Shown here: in pieces, positions 1 to 8,108 of the stretch
Numbering within the stretch: position 1 is the stretch's first letter
How the letters are laid out: every line of letters begins with the position of its first letter
Assembly (NCBI RefSeq): GCF_003725775.1
Contig: NZ_RJSG01000002.1
Location: 2,277,385 to 2,341,384, forward strand
Length of the DNA stretch: 64,000 nt
Source of the DNA: Nocardioides marmorisolisilvae
GTDB taxonomy: Bacteria; Actinomycetota; Actinomycetes; Propionibacteriales; Nocardioidaceae
Reading direction: 5' to 3'
Made by a program: the position numbers and the translations under genes
The notes under the pieces: model-generated
Databases searched by the model: none
Seen by the model: only the letters and a program-made list of their open reading frames with translations
What the model was told of the DNA's origin: nothing

Positions 1-510
1 CAGGTTGACGCCGAGCAGGGCGACGCCGATCGTCGTCCCGATGAGGGCACCGACGGCGAGATCGACCTGCCAGTGGTGCCCGGCGAGGCTGGCGACGAGG
101 CACAGCAGCGGGACCGGCAGCGACAGGAGCGAAAGGGTCGCGACCTTCTCCAGCAGCACCGCCGCGCGGGTTCGCGGGAGCACCGCCACGTCGCCCAGGG
201 TGCCGTCCTCGTTCTGGCCGGCGACGGCCGAGGCGCCGTACCCGATGGTCATGAAGAGCACGAAGAGCGGCAGGAAGTTCGCGTAGAGGTTCGCGTTCAT
301 CCAGCCGTCAGGCGATGTCAGGGATCCGGTTGCTCCGAACAGCGCACTCAGGCTGCTGTCGCCCTCGGTGAGCTTGTTGAGGGAGGTGTCGACGCGGAAG
401 GTGGGGTACAGCACCACGATGAGCAGGGCGTAGGCGGTGACCCCGACCGCGTAGGCGATCGAGCTCTGCCTTCGCAGCCGCAGGTCGAGCCGAGAAATGT
501 CACCGAGCAA
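1..510 (-). CDS. ABC-2 type transporter permease (partial, 3' end outside window)
   Basis: Membrane subunit of an ABC exporter, partner of the ATPase just upstream. Reading the minus strand from 510 gives about 170 residues (LLGDISRLDLRLRRQSSIAY...) with hydrophobic segments separated by a polar loop, as in ABC-2 permeases. The start is taken as TTG at 510-508 because an AGGAGG sits 6 nt upstream inside the ATPase gene, giving an 11-nt overlap and translational coupling. The C-terminal part lies beyond base 1. The substrate cannot be inferred. Family assignment rests on topology and on the ATPase neighbour. Confidence 0.75.
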   Translation of the reverse strand, partial: MLGDISRLDLRLRRQSSIAYAVGVTAYALLIVVLYPTFRVDTSLNKLTEGDSSLSALFGATGSLTSPDGWMNANLYANFLPLFVLFMTIGYGASAVAGQNEDGTLGDVAVLPRTRAAVLLEKVATLSLLSLPVPLLCLVASLAGHHWQVDLAVGALIGTTIGVALLGVNL

Positions 511-1432
511 CGGGCACCTCCTGCGGGGCGCGGTAGAAGCTACGAAAGAGCACGTCCAGGTCCGCTGGGCGGGCGAGGATGTCGATCGCGTGGTGCGACG
601 CGGCGGCCTCGAGCAGCGGCCCGACCTCCCCGCTGACGGCGAGGACCAGCCTTCCGTTCTGCTGGCCGAGGACCTGTACGCCAGGAAGCGCATCGAACTC
701 CGCCTTGTCGACGGGAGCGCTGAAGGTGAGCTCGACAGAACGCGGTGCTCGCGCTCGCAGGGCCGAAACCGTGTCGGCCAGGACCAGCTCTCCACCACGG
801 ATGATCGCGATGTTGTGCGCCACTCGCTGCACCTCGTCGAGCTCGTGGGAGGACAGGAAGACCGTCCGTCCGCGCTGGACTGTCTCCGCCAGCAAGTCGT
901 CGAACTGCTTCTGCAGCAGCGGATCCAGCCCCGAGGTCGGCTCGTCGAGGACCAAGAGCTCGGGATCGTGCTCGAACGCCCGGATGATCCCGATCTTCTG
1001 ACGATTGCCCTTCGACAGCGTGCCGACCGGCCGCCGGAGATCCGCCTGGAAGCGCTCGGCCAGCTCGTGTCGCCTGGAGCGGTTCTCGACGTTGCGGGCG
1101 CGAGCCGTCCAGCCGAGAATCGCGTCACCCGTCAGGCGTGGCGGCAGCGCGAGCTCCCCGGCGAGGTACCCGATCCGCGCTCGGACCCCGGGCCCGTCGT
1201 CCCACGCGTCCGTCCCGAGAACGGTCGCTGTCCCGCTCGACGGCGCAGAGAGTCCCATGATCATCCGGATGGTGGTGCTCTTGCCTGCACCGTTCGGGCC
1301 GAGGAAGCCGAAGACCTGGCCGGCGGCGACCTCGAGGGTGAGACCAGAGACCGCATGAAGCGGTCCGAAGGTCTTGGTGAGGTCGTCCAGGCGGATCGCA
1401 GGCCCGGGTGCTGCGGGCTGGGTGATCACCAT
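500..1432 (-). CDS. ABC transporter ATP-binding protein
   Basis: ATPase of a two-gene ABC-2 exporter (310 aa). Walker A (LGPNGAGKST) is near residue 45, an ABC signature variant (LSKGNRQKIG) mid-protein, and Walker B/D-loop LLVLDEPTSGLDP follows, then the switch histidine in SSHELDE. The C-terminal ~90 residues form the accessory region typical of drug or antibiotic exporter ATPases. The ATG at 1432 is chosen because it overlaps the marR stop by 7 nt; a longer reading frame upstream would run through marR. The order marR-ATPase-permease on one strand suggests a MarR-controlled efflux operon. Confidence 0.9.
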   Translation of the reverse strand: MVITQPAAPGPAIRLDDLTKTFGPLHAVSGLTLEVAAGQVFGFLGPNGAGKSTTIRMIMGLSAPSSGTATVLGTDAWDDGPGVRARIGYLAGELALPPRLTGDAILGWTARARNVENRSRRHELAERFQADLRRPVGTLSKGNRQKIGIIRAFEHDPELLVLDEPTSGLDPLLQKQFDDLLAETVQRGRTVFLSSHELDEVQRVAHNIAIIRGGELVLADTVSALRARAPRSVELTFSAPVDKAEFDALPGVQVLGQQNGRLVLAVSGEVGPLLEAAASHHAIDILARPADLDVLFRSFYRAPQEVPVAR

Positions 1433-1929
1433 GCGAGCGCTGCCGCGTCGTCGATGACCAGTGGTTCGTCGGCAGCCTGAGCGAAGGCGACCAGGGCGTT
1501 GACCATCTCCGAGCGACGGGCTTCCGGCATCGCTCGGACGATGCGTTCGATGGACTCCCACCTCCGGGAGGTCACGTCGTCAACCAGGTGCTGTCCGCGG
1601 CCCGAGAGCTCGAGCACGACCTCGCGCCGGTTGGTCTCGTTCGTGCTTCGGACGACGAGATCGGCGGCCACCAACCGGTCCACGGTGCGCATCGCCGTGG
1701 AGGAGTTGACGCCGAGTCGGCCAGCGAGCCGGTTCAGGCTGCTGGGCCCGTGGGAGGCGAGGACGACCAGGGTCCGGAACTGGGTGATCGTGACGGTCTC
1801 CTCGATGCCGGCAAGCGAGCGGGCCGAGATGCCGACCAGCGCCCTCGAGGCTGTCAGGAGAGCAGCGACAAGGTCGCCGACCTGGTCGGTCCCGCTCTCG
1901 GGCACGGGCTGCTGTGATGCGTCCGGCAT
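1426..1929 (-). CDS. MarR family transcriptional regulator
   Basis: A 167-aa winged-helix regulator. It has an N-terminal dimerisation helix, a helix-turn-helix around NRLAGRLGVNSSTAMRTVDRL and a wing with NETNRREVVLELSGRG. The ATG at 1929 (MPDASQQ) is preferred over an in-frame codon at 1977, because the longer version would translate through the palindromic operator at 1946-1974. The ABC exporter follows with overlaps, so MarR probably represses its own operon and perhaps the divergent chloride transporter. The ligand is unknown. Confidence 0.88.
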   Translation of the reverse strand: MPDASQQPVPESGTDQVGDLVAALLTASRALVGISARSLAGIEETVTITQFRTLVVLASHGPSSLNRLAGRLGVNSSTAMRTVDRLVAADLVVRSTNETNRREVVLELSGRGQHLVDDVTSRRWESIERIVRAMPEARRSEMVNALVAFAQAADEPLVIDDAAALAW

Positions 1930-1945
1930 GTAGACCCCATTTCTC

Positions 1946-1974
1946 TTGCAGTACGCAATCGTTGCATACTGCAA
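1946..1974. promoter_or_regulatory. Palindromic operator between marR and clcA-like gene
   Basis: A 29-bp imperfect palindrome with outer arms TTGCAGTA / TACTGCAA and inner CGCAA / TTGCA. Twelve of 14 positions per half-site are symmetric. It fills the marR-ClC intergenic space and ends 3 nt before the ClC ATG. Size, symmetry and position fit a MarR-family operator that could control both directions; the binding itself is inferred. Confidence 0.75.
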
Positions 1975-1977
1975 CAC

Positions 1978-3762
1978 ATGCGATCAAGCGAATCCGGGTT
2001 GAGCGGCCTCAAATCACGACTGACCGTGCAGCTCCGAGCAGGCAGCGGCGGCCTGTTACTGCTGGCCGTTACCGTCGGTGCGGGCGCGGCGGGCTTCGCG
2101 ATCCTGTTCCGGTTCCTCATCAAGACCTTCACGCTGCTGCTGGCGGGCCACCCCGACTACGCCGCCGTACCGGGCGCGTCGCACCCTGGCCTGGAGGGAC
2201 TGGGCCGCTGGTTCCTGCTGGGCACGCCCGTGATCGCCGGCTTGCTCTACGGGCCCCTGGTGCACTTCTTCGCTCGGGAGGCACGGGGCCACGGGGTCCC
2301 CGAGGTGATGTATGCGGTGGCGCGACGCGGGGGCCGGATCGCTCCGCAGGTTGCCGGAGTGAAGGCGCTGGCTTCCGCCCTGTGTATCGGCGGTGGCGGC
2401 TCGGTGGGTCGCGAAGGTCCGATCGTGCAGATCGGCTCCGCCCTCGGGTCGACGTGCGGTCAGCTGCTCCGGCTTCCTGAGCCGCGCCTGCGGGTGCTCG
2501 TGGCCAGCGGTGCCGCAGGTGGCATCGCTGCTACCTTCAATGCACCCCTGGCCGGGGTGTTCTTCGCGATGGAGCTCATCCTCTCCGACTTCGCGGCACA
2601 GTCGTTCGGCATGGTGGTGATCGCCGCCGTCACCGCCTCGGCGATCGGCCGTGCCGCTCTGGGAGACGCCCCCTTCCTGCACCTGCCCACTTTCACCGTG
2701 GCCCACCCGATCGAGTACCTGTACTTCGCCGTGCTCGGGGTCCTCGCCGGCGCCGTGGGCGTGATCTTCACCCGGATCCTTTACGCGATCGAAGACCTCT
2801 GCGACGCGCTGTGGCGAGGACCGGAGTGGCTGCGTCCGGCAGTCGGTGGGCTCGCCCTGGGCCTCCTGCTCGTCGCGGTCCCCGAGATGTACGGGGTCGG
2901 CTACCCCGTCCTGGGTCATGCGATCTTCGGGCGGTACGCGCTCGGGTTCCTGGTCGTGCTGCTGATCGCGAAGATGGTGGCCACCTCGCTGACGATCGGC
3001 ATCGGAGGCTCCGGCGGCGTGTTCGCCCCGAGCCTGTTCGTCGGAGCCATGCTGGGTTCTGCCTTCGGAGTGGTCGCGAACGACCTGACCCCGGCCACCG
3101 CCGGCGCCGTCGGGGTCTACGGGCTCCTGGGCATGGGGGCTGTCTTCGCGGGTGCAGCCCGAGCCCCGATCACTGCGGTGATCATCATGTTCGAGCTCAC
3201 CGGCGAGTACGGCATCATCTTGCCGCTGATGACCGCGATCGTTCTTGCTGCCGGGGTCAGCCACTGGCTCAGCGCCGACACGATCTACACCCTGAAGCTC
3301 CGCCGTCGAGGTGTCGACCTCGGGGTACGAGAGACGATCGCCTCGGCGTCCCGGAGTCTCGGCGAGCTGATGGCAGCAGTCCCGGAAGCGTTGCCGCACG
3401 ACGCGTCGCTCGTCGAGGCGTCGCACGCCCTGGCTGCGTCGCGCTACGGCGTACTTCCGGTCTCCGACCGCAGCGGAGGTTACGCCGGGGTGGTGACCGC
3501 CCGCGCGGTCTCCGAGGCGATCAGCGACGGCCGTCACGACACCTCCCCCGTGGACCTGGTCATCGAGCTCCCGGTGGCGGTCCGGGTCACCGATCCGCTC
3601 GACGTCGGCATCCAGGCTCTCGACCGCAGCGGCTGCGGGGCGATCCCGGTACTGTCCGGGACCGGCACCGACGCCGTCGGGTGGTTCGACTACCAGATCG
3701 CACTCGACGCACTCTCGGGAGCCGGGACCACCGCTGCTGGTTCTCCTGCGAGCGTCGGCTGA
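1978..3762 (+). CDS. ClC family chloride channel/transporter with C-terminal CBS region
   Basis: A 594-aa ClC protein. Visible signatures are GHGVPEVM (GxGxP class), GSVGREGPIVQIGSALG with the gating glutamate, and GGSGGVFAPSLFVGAMLG in the selectivity region. Residues from about 460 onward form a soluble tail resembling a CBS pair (DASLVEASHALAASRYGVLPV..., DPLDVGIQALDRSGCGAIPV). Presence of the gating Glu fits either a Cl-/H+ exchanger or a channel. The ATG at 1978 has no Shine-Dalgarno and directly follows the palindrome, so the mRNA may have a very short leader or start at an internal codon. Confidence 0.92.
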   Translation: MRSSESGLSGLKSRLTVQLRAGSGGLLLLAVTVGAGAAGFAILFRFLIKTFTLLLAGHPDYAAVPGASHPGLEGLGRWFLLGTPVIAGLLYGPLVHFFAREARGHGVPEVMYAVARRGGRIAPQVAGVKALASALCIGGGGSVGREGPIVQIGSALGSTCGQLLRLPEPRLRVLVASGAAGGIAATFNAPLAGVFFAMELILSDFAAQSFGMVVIAAVTASAIGRAALGDAPFLHLPTFTVAHPIEYLYFAVLGVLAGAVGVIFTRILYAIEDLCDALWRGPEWLRPAVGGLALGLLLVAVPEMYGVGYPVLGHAIFGRYALGFLVVLLIAKMVATSLTIGIGGSGGVFAPSLFVGAMLGSAFGVVANDLTPATAGAVGVYGLLGMGAVFAGAARAPITAVIIMFELTGEYGIILPLMTAIVLAAGVSHWLSADTIYTLKLRRRGVDLGVRETIASASRSLGELMAAVPEALPHDASLVEASHALAASRYGVLPVSDRSGGYAGVVTARAVSEAISDGRHDTSPVDLVIELPVAVRVTDPLDVGIQALDRSGCGAIPVLSGTGTDAVGWFDYQIALDALSGAGTTAAGSPASVG

Positions 3763-3768
3763 CGACCT

Positions 3769-4794
3769 TCAGCGGGGCACACCACCGTGGTGCTGCTCGC
3801 GCTCGTGCAGGGCTGCCAGCATCGCGTTGTAGGCCCCCAGCGCCTCGCCGCTCTCCGGGTCCGGTGCCGCACCCACCTCCTCCGAGGACGCACCGGTCCC
3901 GGCGCGCGCCTGTTCAGCCAGGGTCTGGCGACGCACCGACTCCAGCCACGAGCCGAGGACGCGTTCGCGGTGCGGGTCGAGGATCATCATCAGTACGACG
4001 CCGACTCCCGCGAGCATCATCAGACCGTCACCAGCCGCCCACATCAACGCACCGGCGATCTGCTGATCCTGCACCGGATCCGGGGCCCAGGACGGGTGCA
4101 TGGCGAACATTGCCGGGAAGCTCACGTGGTCGGTCTGGAGCAGCACGATGCCGACGACGGTGTCCGGAACCATGGCGACCAGCACCAGGACGATCCGCAA
4201 TAGGTAGGGCACGTCGCGGCGAATCGGCTCACGTCCGAGGATCGGCAGGAACAGGAGGCAGCCGGACGCCAGATACACGACCTGCTCCCCGGTCATCAGC
4301 CGCGAGTCGTTCGCCATCGCGTCCATGAAACCGGTCAGGTGGGTTCCGATGATGACGACGGCGTACAGGGTCAGCGCGGTGAGCGGATGGGTCAGGGCCG
4401 ACAGCGGACCCGATCGCAGCACGCCGTCGAACCGCCTCCGCCCGCCGGGACGAAGCGCATTCCGAACCGCGGTCAGCGGGTGGCCGAGGATCACCAGCGC
4501 CGGCACCACCATGATCAGGATCAGGTGCTCCACCATGTGCACCCAGAACACCGCCATCGCATAGACAGCGATCGCCGAGCTGAGCGTCGCCAGGAGGAGC
4601 AGCCCGCCCGCCGAGAAACAGGCAACGCGCCAGCCCGGGAACCGCGCACCGTGACGGCGGCCGACGTGGACGAGGTACAGGTAGGCGCCGACGGAGACCA
4701 GGATCCCGATGGTCCATCCGAAGGAGAAGGTCCAGTCGTGGACCAAGGAGGTCCAGCCGAACGGGGGGAGTCGCGAGTGATCCATGCCCGGCAT
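3769..4794 (-). CDS. CtaG/Caa3_CtaG family membrane protein
   Basis: About 341 aa with roughly seven hydrophobic segments and conserved stretches such as WVHMVEHLILIMVVPALVILGHP and FLPILGREPIRRD, typical of the Caa3_CtaG family linked to cytochrome c oxidase assembly. The C-terminal ~55 residues are polar and charged. The start is uncertain: ATG at 4794 (MPGMDHS) is used because the frame open to 4890 would overlap the antiporter gene by 50 nt; ATG 4785 is also possible. It lies 46 nt downstream of the antiporter on the same strand. Confidence 0.82.
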   Translation of the reverse strand: MPGMDHSRLPPFGWTSLVHDWTFSFGWTIGILVSVGAYLYLVHVGRRHGARFPGWRVACFSAGGLLLLATLSSAIAVYAMAVFWVHMVEHLILIMVVPALVILGHPLTAVRNALRPGGRRRFDGVLRSGPLSALTHPLTALTLYAVVIIGTHLTGFMDAMANDSRLMTGEQVVYLASGCLLFLPILGREPIRRDVPYLLRIVLVLVAMVPDTVVGIVLLQTDHVSFPAMFAMHPSWAPDPVQDQQIAGALMWAAGDGLMMLAGVGVVLMMILDPHRERVLGSWLESVRRQTLAEQARAGTGASSEEVGAAPDPESGEALGAYNAMLAALHEREQHHGGVPR

Positions 4795-4840
4795 GCCGGC
4801 CAATGTAGGCGCTGCACCTGAGAGGTTCCCGAGCGCCTGG

Positions 4841-6316
4841 TCACGGTGCTGGGTGGTCCCCCGCCTTGCTCGAAGGCCCGAAGAGCCCATTCACATCGGT
4901 TCCGCCGATGATCAGCACCTCGTCGCCGCCGCGGAGTTCGGTGCCGCCGTGGATTTCGACGAGCTCGCCGTTGCGCCTTACCAGGCTGACCCAGGTCTCG
5001 TCCCCCACAGCCAGGTGACGGATCTCGACGCCGTCGGCTGCGGAGCCGGCTGCGACGACATGGAACTGGAGCCCGGTGGGTTCGGCGCGGAACCGAAGAC
5101 CGAGCGACCACGGCTCGAGAGCGACCACGTTCATGGAGACCTTGAACCAGTTGGCCATCGCCGGCACCAAACTCCCCTGAAGAAGGGCTGAGGTGAGCAC
5201 CACGACGAAGACGACCAGGTAGAGCCGGTGCGTTCCGGGACCGCCCTCGCCCAGGGCGAAGAGACCCAGAAGGATCGGAACGGCACCCTTGAGGCCGGCC
5301 CCGAGGATGAACGCCTTCTCCCCCCGCTCGAGGTTCATCCGGAGCATCATCACACCGACGAGAAGCGGCCGGATGATCAGGACCAGCAAGGCGGTGATGC
5401 CCAAGCCGACCCAGAGCACCGTTCCGCTGAACACGTCGTGCAGGTCGATGGTCAGTCCAAGAATGGTGAACGCCACGATCTCGGCGAGACTGCTCAGTCC
5501 GGAGGCGAAGCGTTCGATGTCGTGCTTGTACGGCGCCCGCGCGTCACCCAGAAGAACACCTGCCAGCAGAACCGCGAGGAATCCCGAACCGGACAGCACG
5601 TCCGCGACGCCGTAGATGAACGCAGCGCCCGCGAGCGCTCGCACCGGGTAGAGCGACTCGTTCGGCAGCGGGACGTGCCGCACGAACTGCACCAGCAACA
5701 GTCCGCCGATGACCCCGACGGCACAACCCACGACCATCTGCAGTGCGAAGGTCGCCATGCCGTGCGCCACCGAGCTGAACCCGGAACCGCCCGCCTCGAG
5801 CAGCACCGCCATCAGCGCGATGCCGACCGGGTCGTTCGCCCCGGACTCACCCTTGAGGATCGTGCCAGCCCGCCCGGTGATCTCCCTGCCCCCGAGAACC
5901 GAGAACACCATCGCCGGATCGGTCGGCGCCAGAGCAGCGCCGAGAAGCAGGGCGAGGTGCCAGTCGAACCCGAACAGGGCGTGGGCGACCAGCGCGACCG
6001 CACCCGCAGTCACCGCCGTACCCATCACACCGAGCCACAGGATCGCGCCCGCCGATGCCCGGAACTCGCGCCACCCGATCTGGACCCCGCCGTCGAACAG
6101 GATGAAGATCAGCGCCACCGTCACGACCCGCTCGTCGGTGATCACCGACAGGGTGCCGAGCCGCGGAACAACCTCCGACGCGGCCGCAGCGGCCAGCAGG
6201 AACAGCACCGGCGCCGGAACGCGGACCCGCTCGCTGACGTGATTGGACAGTATCGCCGCGAGCACCGCGACAGCGACCACCAGGATCACCACCCCGAACA
6301 CCGGCACGTCGCTCAT
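4841..6316 (-). CDS. CPA1-family cation/proton antiporter with C-terminal regulatory domain
   Basis: A 491-aa monovalent cation:H+ antiporter of the NhaP/CvrA type. The first ~385 residues hold about 12 membrane segments with APTDPAMVFSVLGG and GESGANDPVGIALM, the conserved transport core with the paired Asp region. The last ~90 residues (LRFRAEPTGLQFHVVAAGSAADGVEI...GGDEVLIIGG) look like a TrkA-C/RCK_C ligand-binding domain. The ion (Na+ or K+) cannot be decided from sequence. An inverted repeat at 6446-6468 lies in its upstream region. Confidence 0.9.
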   Translation of the reverse strand: MSDVPVFGVVILVVAVAVLAAILSNHVSERVRVPAPVLFLLAAAAASEVVPRLGTLSVITDERVVTVALIFILFDGGVQIGWREFRASAGAILWLGVMGTAVTAGAVALVAHALFGFDWHLALLLGAALAPTDPAMVFSVLGGREITGRAGTILKGESGANDPVGIALMAVLLEAGGSGFSSVAHGMATFALQMVVGCAVGVIGGLLLVQFVRHVPLPNESLYPVRALAGAAFIYGVADVLSGSGFLAVLLAGVLLGDARAPYKHDIERFASGLSSLAEIVAFTILGLTIDLHDVFSGTVLWVGLGITALLVLIIRPLLVGVMMLRMNLERGEKAFILGAGLKGAVPILLGLFALGEGGPGTHRLYLVVFVVVLTSALLQGSLVPAMANWFKVSMNVVALEPWSLGLRFRAEPTGLQFHVVAAGSAADGVEIRHLAVGDETWVSLVRRNGELVEIHGGTELRGGDEVLIIGGTDVNGLFGPSSKAGDHPAP

Positions 6317-6641
6317 GACCCGGGCACGCCAACTTCCTGGGCACTGAGACCGCCCACGCCGCCGACCAGACTTCCCGGCTCACCTGTGTCCACCTACGGC
6401 AACCCAGCCGCACGGGCTATTCAACCACTCGAGCCGAGTGACGTCGTATCGGATATCTGATCCGATACAAGCAGATCAAACGCACCGATCTGGCGATCCG
6501 CGCAGGGTGTCACTCCGGCAGCCGCGTTGACAGCGACCCGCCGGACATCTTGACCCAGTCTGGCCAGAACCCCGGTCCTCACGGGATCGTCTGGTAGCCG
6601 TGCGACCAGTTCAGGCGGGCATGCAGGTGGCGGTGGCGCCC
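6317..6641. other. Intergenic region between antiporter and recombinase
   Basis: A 325-base gap with no credible coding region on either strand. It holds the upstream region of the antiporter (minus) and the 3' flank of the recombinase (minus). The only structure seen is the inverted repeat at 6446-6468. No copy of the tRNA-fMet 3' end, which an integrated element would leave as an attachment site, was found by eye. Confidence 0.7.
6446..6468. promoter_or_regulatory. Inverted repeat, candidate operator upstream of antiporter
   Basis: GTATCGGAT and ATCCGATAC are perfect 9-bp arms separated by 5 nt. The site is about 130 bp upstream of the antiporter start. TATCNGATA-like palindromes are commonly bound by GntR-type repressors, but no such regulator is encoded next to it, so the function is inference. 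Confidence 0.5.
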
Positions 6642-7646
6642 CTACAGCCCGAGGTCGCGGCTGGAGGTGAACTCGAGGGCCTGGGCCGGGCGGATGTAGC
6701 GCTCCAGCAGGGTGGAGAGCCGCTTGTGGCGGGTCTGCGCCGCGATCCGATCCAGGCTCACACCAGCGACGGCCGCGGTGGTGGCGTGCCCGGCGCGCAG
6801 CGAGTGCGGAGTAATCCGTTCGGCCGGCAGCCCGGCGTGCTCGGCGCGGTTGCGGAGCATCCGGGCGATGGCGTTGCCGGAGAGACGCTCGATGGTGACG
6901 GTCTTGTTGCGCATGCTCGTGAACAGCGGTCCCGGGTCGTGGCCACGCTGGGCGAACCAGCCGTCGAGCGCGGCGATCGGATCGGTCTCGGCGCGCTGGC
7001 CGTGAGCGACGGCGACGACCTGACCGATGGCCTCTTGGTCGGTCTTGGAGCGGCGGACATGGAGCAGCAGCCCGCCAGGTTTGGGCTGGACGTCGGTCAG
7101 GTCGAGTGCGGCGAGCTCGCCGCGGCGCAATGCGGAGGCGAAGCCGAGCAGGATGATGGCGGCGTCACGTGCTCCCTTCGCCGTCGTGCGGTCGATGGGT
7201 CCGAGGATTTGGCGGATGTCGTTGGTGTCCAGCGGGCGTGCCTGGCGCCGGGGTGCGGCTCCGACGATGCGGCGCAATCCGCGTCGTACCTGCCTGACGG
7301 CCTCAACCGTGGTCGGGTCGTCCAGGCCGCGGCTGCGGTGGGCGTAGGAGATGGCGCCGATCGCCAGGTCAAGGGTGGGAACAAGTGCACCGTCACTGGC
7401 CCGCTCGGTGAGGTAGGCGCAGATCATCGCCGGACTCGCGGGCAGTGCCGAGGTCTGCCTGGCCGAGCACCAGCGCTCCCACTGCCGCCAGCCATGCCCA
7501 TAGACGTGGCGAGTGGACTCGGCCAGCGTGGAGGCGACCGCTTCGGCGATGCGGAGGGCGTCGTCGACGGTGAGTCCGTGAGGTAGGTCGAGAGCGGAAC
7601 TGTCGGGCAGGGAGGCAGCCAGCGCCTCGGCGGTGGTGGTGATCAT
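6642..7646 (-). CDS. Tyrosine-type site-specific recombinase
   Basis: A 334-aa phage-integrase family protein. The N-terminal ~110 residues form a SAM-like core-binding domain (ESTRHVYGHGWRQWERWC). The catalytic set is visible in order: Arg in SALRRGELAAL, Lys in RRSKTDQE, His-x-x-Arg in HSLRAGHAT, His in TRHKRL and the nucleophile Tyr in LLERYIRPAQ. The ATG at 7646 is preferred to the frame opening at 7781, whose extra 45 residues are Pro/Arg-rich and unlike this family; no strong RBS supports either. It lies immediately downstream of tRNA-fMet, a usual place for integrases, but no other mobile-element genes flank it. Confidence 0.88.
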   Translation of the reverse strand: MITTTAEALAASLPDSSALDLPHGLTVDDALRIAEAVASTLAESTRHVYGHGWRQWERWCSARQTSALPASPAMICAYLTERASDGALVPTLDLAIGAISYAHRSRGLDDPTTVEAVRQVRRGLRRIVGAAPRRQARPLDTNDIRQILGPIDRTTAKGARDAAIILLGFASALRRGELAALDLTDVQPKPGGLLLHVRRSKTDQEAIGQVVAVAHGQRAETDPIAALDGWFAQRGHDPGPLFTSMRNKTVTIERLSGNAIARMLRNRAEHAGLPAERITPHSLRAGHATTAAVAGVSLDRIAAQTRHKRLSTLLERYIRPAQALEFTSSRDLGL

Positions 7647-7795
7647 CCACAGGTTGTAGGGGTCGATCTCCCCCGCCCGTTCACAGGGCGGCCTGCGGTG
7701 CCGTCCCGGCGTCAGGAACCGGGGTGTGTCGCGGGTGTGGCTCGTGGCTGGGAAAGGAGCACTTTCTGCCCACACGATCAAATCACCAAACCAAA

Positions 7796-7828
7796 CAGGG
7801 CCGTGGATCCACTGGATCCACGGCCCTG
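7796..7828 (-). terminator. Intrinsic terminator of tRNA-fMet
   Basis: A 33-bp perfect palindrome with 16-bp arms (CAGGGCCGTGGATCCA and its complement) around a single central base. On the minus strand it begins 5 nt after the tRNA 3' end and is followed by the T-rich TTTGGTTTGG, as expected of a rho-independent terminator. Confidence 0.85.
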
Positions 7829-7833
7829 ACGAG

Positions 7834-7907
7834 TAGCGGGGGCAGGATTTGAACCTGCGACCTCTGGGTTATGAGCCCAGCGAGCTACCGAGCTGCTCCA
7901 CCCCGCG
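7834..7907 (-). tRNA. Initiator tRNA-fMet (CAT anticodon)
   Basis: A 74-nt cloverleaf on the minus strand. The acceptor starts CGCGGGG, the D-loop region is AGCAGCTCGGTAGCTCG, the anticodon arm CTGGGCTCATAACCCAG contains CAT, and the T-arm contains GGTTCAAATCC. The three consecutive G:C pairs next to the anticodon loop and the unpaired C1/T72 mark it as the initiator rather than the elongator. CCA is not encoded. A strong terminator follows at 7796-7828. Confidence 0.97.
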
Positions 7908-7980
7908 TCGGTGAACGGAACATTACCGTGTGGCGGCGGGCTGACCCAAATCGGTACTCGGGTTTGCGACCAAGGTCACC

Positions 7981-8108
7981 GGGTTTCGACAAGCTCAACC
8001 AGCACAGGCGGGGTTTCGACAGGCTCAATCGGCACGGCCAGGGTTTCGACAGGCTCAACCAGCACAGCCGGGTTTCGACAGGCTCAACCAACGAGACCCA
8101 GTGGCTCA
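7981..8108. repeat. Tandem 30-bp dispersed-repeat array
   Basis: Four head-to-tail copies of GGGTTTCGACARGCTCAAYC plus a short CRGCACRGCC-type spacer, with unit lengths of 30, 30, 29 and about 30 bp, followed by a partial copy (GGCTCAACC) that contains the tetR stop codon. The same 19-bp core, read as GGTTGAGCCTGTCGAAACC on the other strand, recurs at 13.55, 24.75-24.88 and 32.72 kb. It lies between tRNA-fMet and the tetR 3' end. Confidence 0.9.

Noticed and set aside
1929..1977. Longer MarR N-terminus starting at 1977
   Set aside because: It would translate the palindromic operator and adds residues unlike MarR N-termini.
3769..4890. Longer CtaG start at 4890
   Set aside because: It overlaps the antiporter C-terminus by 50 nt and adds a polar segment not typical of the family.
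6642..7907. Genomic island bounded by tRNA-fMet
   Set aside because: No duplicated tRNA 3' end, no further mobile genes and no base-composition change were seen; only the recombinase supports it.
7981..8100. CRISPR array
   Set aside because: Unit length is about 30 bp, but the whole unit repeats with only a short variable part, there are no unique spacers and no cas genes, and the core recurs elsewhere singly.
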